Positions 1 to 6,219 of a DNA stretch of 6,219 bases are shown here, piece after piece. The translations under genes were made by a program, and so were the position numbers. The notes under the pieces are model-generated. The model worked only from the letters and a program-made list of their open reading frames with translations, was not told the DNA's origin and did no database searches. The DNA comes from Clostridia bacterium (GTDB taxonomy: Bacteria > Bacillota > Clostridia > Oscillospirales > CAG-272): NCBI GenBank assembly GCA_017518025.1, contig JAFWWR010000227.1, forward strand, positions 1 through 6,219. The letters are read 5' to 3'. Position 1 is the first letter of the stretch. Each line of letters opens with the position of its first letter.

Positions 1-708
1 GACCGCCGCCATGTGGACCTGCCAGCGCACCTCTTTCTCATTCGGCGCGTGGAAGACCAGATGCTCGCTGGAGAGAAGATTGGTCCAGCAGTCGCACCCC
101 GCCGCCTCGGCGGCGTCCACCAGCGTCTTCATGGTGCGGAAGAAACAGTCCTTGCCGCCGCCGTTGTTGATCTGCTGGGAGTATTCGTCGTAGACGAAAT
201 CGTGCACGCCCGCCTCGGCGTTGGCGTACTTTGCCCACTCCGCGGGGGTCCTGCCCCCGAGCGTTGCCTTCGGGACGCCCGCCATCATGCCGGAGTAGTT
301 CAGCACGGGCTCAAGGTGCGGCGCCACTTTCTTGTGGATCATGAGACAGGTGCGGCCCGCTTCGTATTCCTCGACGGTGCCGGGCTCGTCGCCGATGACG
401 AAGCCGTAGAGGGCGGGGTGGGAACCGATTACGTCGCAGATCTCCCGGAGGCGGCGCTCGTATTCCGCCTCTCCGATGACCGGGATCTTGTCGAATCCAA
501 GATCGTCGTAGAAGGCGATCAGCTTCACGCCGCGCTGCTCCGCTCTGTCAAGGAACGGGATAAGATCCGCGGCGTCGTCCTTGTCGTAGAACATTTTCGG
601 CGCCATGGGGACCGTCATGCCGCAGTCAGCCCACACGTCCACCTCGTCGGGGGTGAACTGGCAGAGGGGCGGGTAGGTCCACATGGTGAACTTGAAGTAA
701 TTGCTCAT
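1..708 (-). CDS. Partial glycoside-hydrolase-like TIM-barrel protein, 3' end beyond window
   Basis: Reading leftward from an ATG at 708, 236 codons stay open to the window edge, so the C-terminus is missing. The start is supported by AGGAG (720-716) seven bases upstream. The protein begins MSNYFKFTMWTYPP and has no signal peptide or membrane segment, so it is probably cytosolic. Alternating strand and helix stretches (VKLIAFYDD near residues 61-69, YGFVIGDEPG at 101-110, FVYDEY at 171-176, then CDCWTN at 205-210) look like the early strands of a TIM barrel. GDEP, with Glu108, sits where clan-A-type glycosidases often carry the acid/base Glu. The stretch NEKEVRWQVHMAAV at 223-236 resembles the region before a late barrel strand in uncharacterised GH42-like proteins of gut Firmicutes. 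That assignment comes from remembered family patterns; substrate and activity are unknown. The gene lies 20 bases after the SLH gene with no terminator between, so the two are probably co-transcribed. The reading frame is secure; the function is tentative. Confidence 0.5.
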   Translation of the reverse strand, partial: MSNYFKFTMWTYPPLCQFTPDEVDVWADCGMTVPMAPKMFYDKDDAADLIPFLDRAEQRGVKLIAFYDDLGFDKIPVIGEAEYERRLREICDVIGSHPALYGFVIGDEPGTVEEYEAGRTCLMIHKKVAPHLEPVLNYSGMMAGVPKATLGGRTPAEWAKYANAEAGVHDFVYDEYSQQINNGGGKDCFFRTMKTLVDAAEAAGCDCWTNLLSSEHLVFHAPNEKEVRWQVHMAAV

Positions 709-728
709 TTTAAGTCTCCTTTTCCGGT

Positions 729-2849
729 TTACCCGAGGATATCTCTCATGAGGAAGGTCACGATCTGACCTCTGGTGCAGGTGGCGTCGGGGCTGAAGTG
801 TGTGGCGTCGGTACCGTTGGTGATGTTCTGCTGATTAGCCCACTGCACAGCGCCGTAGTAGAATTTGCCCTCCTTGACGTCCGTGAAGGGGTTGGAGCCG
901 GGAGAGGGAAGGGGTTCTCCCTCGGCTCTCCACAGGAAGGAAACGACCTGACCGCGGGTACATCCCTTGTCCGGACCGAAGTGAGTTGCGTCGATGCCTT
1001 TCGTTATGCCTTTTTCCACCGCCCAGAGCACCGCCTTGTAGTAGAAGGCGCTCTCCTTCACATCCTTGAAGGGGTTGACCGAACTTATCGGCTCCGGCGC
1101 TCCGAAGGCGCGCCACAGGAACGTGACGACCTGGCCCCTGGTGCAGGTGGCCTTGGGGCTGAAGTGGGTCTCGTCGGTGCCGTTGGTCACCTGGGGAGTG
1201 TGGCTTACCGCCCACAGGACCGCGTCATAGTAGAACGCGTTTTTCGCCACGTCGACGAAGGGGTTGCGCGGGACGAACTTCGCGTATATTACCTCAAGCT
1301 CGTATGCCTCGAAGGTGCAGGGATTCTTCGTGCTGATGAGAGTGCCGTTTTTCGAGTACCACCCGACGAAGCGGCTGTCAGGACCGTCCTTCGCCCAGGC
1401 GGTGAACTTCTCTCCCTCGCCCCAGAGGATCGTTTTTTCGGGTTCCCAGTTGAAGTCCGTCGTGGTGCAAATCATGCCCATGGACGCCTCGTCCGCCGAC
1501 AGAGTCGTGTGGACCTGACCCGGGAGTTTGAAGGAGACGATGGCTCCCACGATGTTAGGTATGCTGTACCAGGAGGCGAGGTCGACCGTCTGCTCCACTT
1601 TCCCTCCTCCGGAGAGATCGAGCGTAAAGTCGGAGTAGTCCACCATATTGCCGCCATTTCCGGAGAAGTCCAGACGGACGTAGTAATCGGTTCCCGTCTC
1701 GAACTCTCCCGAGAACGTTTCGCCCATGCAGGCGGGGTTGGTCCATATTCCGTTGACAGAGACCTCAAGTCCCGGTACAAGGGAAACGGGAGTGAAGTCG
1801 AAGTTTTCGGTGTTGTCCCCGTGACGGGGGAGTTCCATATGGACGGAGGCGTTTGAAATCTGCCCAGGAGGGTCCGACGGGACGGTGACCGAGACGATCA
1901 CGTAGATCGCCCAGTCTTTATAATAGGCATCGACGACCTCGCATCCGTGCGGATGAAATTCCGGAAGGATCTCACTGATATCATCATGGCTTCCGTGGAC
2001 AGAGAATTTGGTGTAATACGTCTCTCCCGCGGCGAAAGTACCGGAAAAAACGGTCCCTTCCGACCGGGCTCCTTCCTCGGAATCCCACCAGTTCACCGGC
2101 TTGTACATGTAATAACCGGACGAATTCGGGTAAACAAAAGGCGGAACGTAACTGCCGCTCATTCCGGCGCAGGGAGGCGTCAGGTAAAATTCGATCTCCG
2201 ACGGTGATGCGTGCCAGATGGGGTAGAGCGTCATGTCTTCTGTAATGGGGGTGTAAAAATCAAAGTACGTGTCGCTAAAGGGCTCGGTAGTCCAGTCCCA
2301 GAATAACAGGCCGGGTCTGCCGTGGAGCCTGACCTGCTCAAAATCGTTGTCGATCCCGTCCCAGACGCACTGGTAGTCGTATAGCTCGATGGTTTTCGGC
2401 ATGCCGAAGCCGTAGGAATCAAAGGTCACGGTGACCTTTTTTCCCGAAGTGGCGTAGAAATCCGTACTGACGTAGCAAAATCCGTCGCTGTCAATACTTT
2501 TAATGCATTCATAGCCGTTCATGTAGACCTCGGTCGAGTTGCTGAAAGCGTATCCGTCGCAGGGCTGCAGCTTCGCCTGGGCGCGGTATTTCTGTCCGGT
2601 CTCGAACGTGGCTCCGTCGAAAAGGAGCATTCCTGTGCTGTCGTCGTCATATACTGGGTACCAGTTGACTCCCACCACCGTGAAGACGTCCGGGCTGTCC
2701 GGGATCCCGATGTCGTTCGGCTCCGCTCCGTTGGCGGGAATCGTGACGGTCACGTTGCATTGGTCGATCACCTCCACCGCGTTCACGGCGAAGGGGAAGA
2801 CTGCGCAGAGCAATACGGAGCACAGCAACAGCGAGATGATCTTTTTCAT
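729..2849 (-). CDS. Secreted SLH-domain surface protein with repeated extracellular modules
   Basis: This 706-residue protein is predicted to be exported and attached non-covalently to secondary cell-wall polymer. Residues 1-24 form a Sec signal peptide (MKK, hydrophobic core, likely cleavage after VNA at 22-24). Residues 33-134, 218-323 and 334-441 look like diverged copies of one beta-rich module, each with a 'F.G.F..G..Y' core (68-78, 268-278, 379-389). Residues 138-213 resemble a Listeria-Bacteroides/InlB-type repeat (VTFDSYG start, TPITEDMTLYPIW end), and 446-527 a more divergent repeat (FVGWYSKNG, YAKFVPR). Three SLH domains follow at about 529-583, 592-643 and 653-706; each has an FYY.AV.WA helix, a THF.P turn and a CTRGQ motif, where classical SLH domains have TRAE. 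No catalytic motif is visible, so adhesion or cell-envelope structure is likelier than enzymatic function. The ATG at 2849 is supported by AAGGAG (2864-2859) nine bases upstream and by the signal peptide directly after it. It is the first gene of a likely two-gene unit. Confidence 0.5.
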   Translation of the reverse strand: MKKIISLLLCSVLLCAVFPFAVNAVEVIDQCNVTVTIPANGAEPNDIGIPDSPDVFTVVGVNWYPVYDDDSTGMLLFDGATFETGQKYRAQAKLQPCDGYAFSNSTEVYMNGYECIKSIDSDGFCYVSTDFYATSGKKVTVTFDSYGFGMPKTIELYDYQCVWDGIDNDFEQVRLHGRPGLLFWDWTTEPFSDTYFDFYTPITEDMTLYPIWHASPSEIEFYLTPPCAGMSGSYVPPFVYPNSSGYYMYKPVNWWDSEEGARSEGTVFSGTFAAGETYYTKFSVHGSHDDISEILPEFHPHGCEVVDAYYKDWAIYVIVSVTVPSDPPGQISNASVHMELPRHGDNTENFDFTPVSLVPGLEVSVNGIWTNPACMGETFSGEFETGTDYYVRLDFSGNGGNMVDYSDFTLDLSGGGKVEQTVDLASWYSIPNIVGAIVSFKLPGQVHTTLSADEASMGMICTTTDFNWEPEKTILWGEGEKFTAWAKDGPDSRFVGWYSKNGTLISTKNPCTFEAYELEVIYAKFVPRNPFVDVAKNAFYYDAVLWAVSHTPQVTNGTDETHFSPKATCTRGQVVTFLWRAFGAPEPISSVNPFKDVKESAFYYKAVLWAVEKGITKGIDATHFGPDKGCTRGQVVSFLWRAEGEPLPSPGSNPFTDVKEGKFYYGAVQWANQQNITNGTDATHFSPDATCTRGQIVTFLMRDILG

Positions 2850-2902
2850 GACGTTATTCTCCTTTTTGTTCCTTTGTTGTTATGGGTATTCCTTATGATT
2901 CA

Positions 2903-2931
2903 ATTATATCGGGTTTTCCCGTGTTTGTCAA
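2903..2931 (-). promoter_or_regulatory. Exact-consensus sigma-A promoter of the SLH gene
   Basis: On the minus strand the -35 box is TTGACA (2931-2926) and the -10 box is TATAAT (2908-2903), separated by exactly 17 bases. Both hexamers match the vegetative consensus at every position. Transcription should start near 2896, giving a leader of about 47 bases before the ATG at 2849. The spacer contains the inverted repeat CGGG-AAAA-CCCG (2921-2910), which could be an operator or chance. Such a promoter fits an abundant surface protein. No other promoter was seen before the downstream hydrolase-like gene. Confidence 0.5.
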
Positions 2932-2992
2932 CGGAAAGAACGTCACAGTTCGCGGAGAACTTTATGAAAAAGTCCCTCACGCAAAAAAAGTC

Positions 2993-3016
2993 AGGCGCGG
3001 AAGGATTTCCGCGCCT
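2993..3016. terminator. Bidirectional intrinsic terminator between groEL and the SLH gene
   Basis: A 10-bp perfect stem (arms 2993-3002 and 3007-3016) encloses a four-base loop. The plus strand continues into Ts up to 3021. On the minus strand the stem is followed after three bases by seven Ts (2989-2983). Runs of A and T on both sides make it able to stop transcription both ways. Its main role here should be to end groEL transcription before the SLH promoter; no plus-strand gene converges on it within the window. Confidence 0.5.
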
Positions 3017-3043
3017 TTTTTAAAAAAGCTTTTGAGGGGGTGT

Positions 3044-3071
3044 GGGGGGACTTTTCTCGAAAAGTCCCCCC
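3044..3071 (-). repeat. 12-bp perfect hairpin just after groEL stop
   Basis: Arms 3044-3055 (GGGGGGACTTTT on the plus strand) and 3060-3071 pair perfectly around a four-base loop, CTCG on plus or CGAG in the groEL transcript. It begins eight bases after the groEL stop codon. It lacks an immediate T-run, so by itself it is not a standard terminator; the true terminator follows about 30 bases later. It may stabilise the mRNA 3' end, act as the first half of a tandem terminator, or be one copy of a dispersed intergenic repeat. The hairpin is certain as sequence; its role is inferred. Confidence 0.5.
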
Positions 3072-3079
3072 GCGTATCA

Positions 3080-4714
<1,635 letters not shown>

Positions 4715-4746
4715 GTTTCTCTCTCCTTCCTGTGATAGCCGCCGTC

Positions 4747-5031
4747 TTACTCGACGATGGCGAGAATGTCGCTCTGTCTTACGATGCTGTATTCCTCACC
4801 GTCGCACTTGACTTCCGTGCCGGAATATTTGCTCGTGATAACCTTGTCGCCGACCTTAACGGTCATCTTGACCTCTTTGCCGTCGACCAGTCCGCCGGGG
4901 CCTACCGCCACGACTTCCGCTATCTGCGGTTTCTCTTTTGCCGCGCCGGGGAGAACGATCCCCGTCTTGGTCGTCTCTTCCGCTTCGGTGGCCTTGACCA
5001 CTACTCTGTCGGCTAAGGGCTTGATCGTCAT
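4747..5031 (-). CDS. groES: Co-chaperonin GroES (Hsp10)
   Basis: GroES is the heptameric lid that closes the GroEL ring and triggers substrate encapsulation. The 94 residues match the normal length. The N-terminus MTIKPLADRVVVK is the typical family start. The mobile loop lies at about 16-32 and contains the GroEL-contacting tripeptide IVL (25-27) followed by PG. The roof-loop region is PGGLVDGK (45-52), and the C-terminus reads YSIVRQSDILAIVE, as in most bacterial GroES. The ATG at 5031 is preceded by an AAGGAGG-type ribosome binding site about nine bases upstream. It is the first gene of the groES-groEL operon, roughly 80 bases downstream of the predicted transcription start. Nothing is missing or unusual. 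Confidence 0.5.
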   Translation of the reverse strand: MTIKPLADRVVVKATEAEETTKTGIVLPGAAKEKPQIAEVVAVGPGGLVDGKEVKMTVKVGDKVITSKYSGTEVKCDGEEYSIVRQSDILAIVE

Positions 5032-5079
5032 AATACATGACCTCCTTCAATGCGTCGTTCAACGCGATTTTTTGATTTT

Positions 5080-5106
5080 TTAGCACTCGCGGTATGTGAG
5101 TGCCAA
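5080..5106. promoter_or_regulatory. CIRCE operator (HrcA-binding site)
   Basis: TTAGCACTC (5080-5088), nine bases, then GAGTGCCAA (5098-5106) match the CIRCE consensus TTAGCACTC-N9-GAGTGCTAA at 17 of 18 arm positions; the single change is C at 5104. The element lies directly downstream of the predicted groES start site (about +8 to +34), the usual place for HrcA repression of groESL. HrcA itself is not encoded in this window. In the transcript the repeat also forms a hairpin in the leader. No CtsR-type site is evident. Confidence 0.5.
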
Positions 5107-5119
5107 CCTTTCACGCTAT

Positions 5120-5148
5120 ATTGTAGTCTCAAGCGGGGAAAAAATCAA
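5120..5148 (-). promoter_or_regulatory. Sigma-A promoter of groES-groEL
   Basis: On the minus strand TTGATT (5148-5143), a 17-base spacer and TACAAT (5125-5120) form a good vegetative promoter, with one mismatch to consensus in the -10 and two in the -35. The predicted start near 5113 places CIRCE just inside the transcript, so repressor binding would block initiation. Upstream sequence to about 5195 is very AT-rich and could act as an UP element. Confidence 0.5.
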
Positions 5149-5296
5149 GTACTTTTTTGAACATTTACATTATTTTAACAAATATTTTTGTTTTTTCCCG
5201 CGGTTTTCCCGATTCATTTGTATTTTCGGCGTTCCGCGGCCCCCGGAGGAGACCCCGGCGCGCCGGTTTTTCGCCGCGCGGGACGGGCGGCGGGTC
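5149..5296. other. Non-coding spacer with sharp AT-rich/GC-rich boundary
   Basis: No credible gene was found here. Bases 5149-5225 are strongly AT-rich and hold a small inverted repeat, AACAAA-TATT-TTTGTT (5177-5192), upstream of the groES promoter. Bases 5226-5296 switch to very high GC and include the 12-base palindrome CCGGCGCGCCGG (5255-5266), followed by five Ts on the plus strand. The open frames crossing it have low-complexity Arg/Pro-rich translations and no convincing start context. A regulatory or structural role is possible but not demonstrated. Confidence 0.5.
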
Positions 5297-5342
5297 AAAA
5301 AAAGTCCCCGGGGACCTTCCGATCTCCAGGGGACGTTTTTTT
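5297..5342. terminator. Intrinsic terminator after the ttcA-like gene
   Basis: Seven As (5297-5303) and GTCCCC (5304-5309) face GGGGAC (5329-5334) and seven Ts (5336-5342). The intervening bases can extend the stem with GGGGA (5310-5314) against TCTCC (5323-5327). On the minus strand the hairpin lies about 20 bases past the TAG stop of the ttcA-like gene and is followed by a seven-T run, as expected for Rho-independent termination. The A/T symmetry makes it potentially bidirectional. The 12-base palindrome 5304-5315 permits a competing fold. Confidence 0.5.
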
Positions 5343-5358
5343 GCTTGTCGCGTCATGC

Positions 5359-5367
5359 GAGTGCTAA
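5359..5367. promoter_or_regulatory. Isolated CIRCE half-site overlapping the ttcA-like stop
   Basis: GAGTGCTAA on the plus strand (TTAGCACTC on minus) is a perfect CIRCE arm. The TAG stop of the ttcA-like gene (5366-5364) lies inside it. The expected partner arm nine bases away (5341-5349) matches at only four of nine positions, so this is not a full operator. It may be chance or a decayed or secondary HrcA contact. Confidence 0.5.
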
Positions 5368-6215
5368 ATACCGGGGTCATCCTCATCCGGGGAGGCGTCC
5401 TCGCCAAGCCGCTCCAGGAAGGAATGGACCTCCCCGTTCAGCTTGTAGCCGGGCATGGTGTCCGCGTTCACGTTGTGGATGCTGTTGAACAGGTTGATCT
5501 CCACGTCTGGGCAGATCTCACGGAGAGATTTTATCAGCTTTTTCGTCTCCGCCCGCTTGGATGAGTGGCGCGAATCCTCCGCCGTCATGGAGCAGGCGCA
5601 TCCCAGGAACTCGAGGCCGCAGTACCGCGCCCACTTCACGATATCTTCTTCCCTTATTCTATATAAGGGTCGAATAAGCTCCATCCCCTCGAAGTTCGTG
5701 CTGCGGAGGCGGGGGAGCATCCCCTCGATCTGGGAGCCCCACAGCATGCCCATGAGGGTGGTCTCGATCACGTCCGTCATGTGATGCCCGAGGGCGATCT
5801 TGTTGCACCCCAGCTCCCGTGCGAAGTTGTAGAGATGGCCGCGCCTCATCCGTGCGCAGAGGTAGCAGGGGGATTTTTCCTGTCTATCTGCCACGCGGAA
5901 CACGTTGGTGGAGAATACTGTCACCGGGATCCCGAGAAGATCCGCGTTCTCCCGCAGCCGGGCGAGGTTATCCGGGGTATAGCCCGGATCCATGGCGATA
6001 TACTCGCACTCGAAGGGCACGTCGCTGTGGAGCTGCAGCTCCTTCATCAGCACGGCGAGCAGGGCGGAGTCCTTACCGCCCGACATACAGACGGCGATCC
6101 TGTCGCCCTCCGATATGAGGCGGTATTTCTTCAGCGCCGAGATGAACGGACCCCAGAGCTGCCGTCTGAATTTGCCCGTCGCCGCGGCGGTGGCGTTTCT
6201 TTGATTGTTATCCAT
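5364..6215 (-). CDS. ttcA: TtcA-like PP-loop tRNA thiolation ATPase
   Basis: This is a 283-residue member of the TtcA/TilS PP-loop ATPase group, most likely the cytosolic enzyme that adenylates cytidine 32 of certain tRNAs and replaces its oxygen with sulfur. The PP-loop SGGKDS is at 45-50, after strand RIAVCM. A CxxC pair lies in SPCYLC (Cys117, Cys120), and GCACSM (Cys206, Cys208) supplies a third cysteine; three such cysteines hold the [4Fe-4S] cluster in characterised TtcA. ALGHHMTDVIETTLMG (141-156) is the second conserved nucleotide/tRNA-side motif. Length fits TtcA, and the extra C-terminal domains of long TilS proteins are absent, arguing against lysidine synthetase. The C-terminus is acidic (GEDASPDEDDPGI). 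The start is the ATG at 6215, but only four bases precede it, so its ribosome binding site and any upstream start lie outside the window. The following hairpin separates it from groESL. The exact substrate remains inferred. Confidence 0.5.
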   Translation of the reverse strand: MDNNQRNATAAATGKFRRQLWGPFISALKKYRLISEGDRIAVCMSGGKDSALLAVLMKELQLHSDVPFECEYIAMDPGYTPDNLARLRENADLLGIPVTVFSTNVFRVADRQEKSPCYLCARMRRGHLYNFARELGCNKIALGHHMTDVIETTLMGMLWGSQIEGMLPRLRSTNFEGMELIRPLYRIREEDIVKWARYCGLEFLGCACSMTAEDSRHSSKRAETKKLIKSLREICPDVEINLFNSIHNVNADTMPGYKLNGEVHSFLERLGEDASPDEDDPGI

Positions 6216-6219
6216 AATA

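Noticed and set aside
13..768. 251-codon plus-strand open frame antisense to the hydrolase-like gene
   Set aside because: It is the opposite-strand shadow of the 708-to-1 gene. Its translation has no recognisable family pattern, and the minus-strand frame has a proper ribosome binding site and fold-like motifs.
798..1856. 352-codon plus-strand open frame
   Set aside because: It lies wholly antisense to the SLH gene, whose three domains are unmistakable. The open frame reflects GC-rich third codon positions.
5052..5065. Small hairpin GCGT-CGTTCA-ACGC in the groES leader
   Set aside because: A four-base-pair stem is too weak to call a regulatory structure.
5160..5195. Possible second groES promoter (TGT-TAAAAT extended -10 on minus)
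   Set aside because: No acceptable -35 box lies at the right distance, and the stretch is simply AT-rich. The TTGATT/TACAAT promoter fits much better.
5293..5309. Possible CtsR site (GGTCAAA at 5293-5299)
   Set aside because: Only the first heptamer fits; the second reads AGTCCCC. The sequence is part of the terminator flank and lies far from the groES promoter.
5096..5564. Overlapping open frames across the groES upstream region (plus strand), and one on minus at 5165-5407
   Set aside because: They cross the promoter, terminator and the end of the ttcA-like gene, give Arg/Pro-rich translations, and lack a convincing ribosome binding site.

Overview
The window reads as ordinary chromosomal DNA from a Gram-positive, probably anaerobic Clostridia-type bacterium; an uncultured Oscillospirales-like gut lineage is my guess. 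The grounds are a groES-groEL operon behind a CIRCE operator (HrcA control), a secreted protein with three C-terminal SLH domains of the 'CTRGQ' type I associate with gut Clostridia, strong AGGAG-type ribosome binding sites, and a GC-rich coding sequence between AT-rich intergenic patches. The taxonomic placement is inference; no rRNA or other phylogenetic marker beyond GroEL is present.

All five supported genes lie on the minus strand, so the window reads right to left. (1) 6215-5364: a TtcA-like PP-loop ATPase, probably the tRNA 2-thiocytidine-32 synthetase, ending at a strong hairpin terminator (5342-5297). (2) 5148-3080: the heat-shock unit, with a sigma-A promoter (TTGATT-N17-TACAAT), CIRCE, groES and groEL, closed by a 12-bp perfect hairpin and then a bidirectional intrinsic terminator (3016-2993). 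(3) 2931-1: a second transcription unit driven by an exact-consensus promoter (TTGACA-N17-TATAAT). It encodes a 706-residue SLH surface protein and, 20 bases later, a signal-peptide-less TIM-barrel, glycoside-hydrolase-like protein that runs off the left edge. That last gene has 236 open codons with no stop inside the window, so a search that requires a stop codon would miss it.

GroES and GroEL form the chaperonin folding machine, with HrcA as the expected repressor. The tRNA-thiolation gene upstream appears to be an independent unit. The SLH protein should be exported and held on the cell wall through its SLH domains, while its downstream partner looks cytosolic; a functional link between the two is suggested only by their apparent co-transcription.

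I did not find a clear, previously undescribed system. The items most worth a second look are the SLH/hydrolase-like gene pair and its perfect promoter with a palindromic spacer, the repeated extracellular modules of the SLH protein, an isolated perfect CIRCE half-site across the stop codon of the ttcA-like gene, and a recurring AAAAGTCCC hairpin motif in the intergenic regions.
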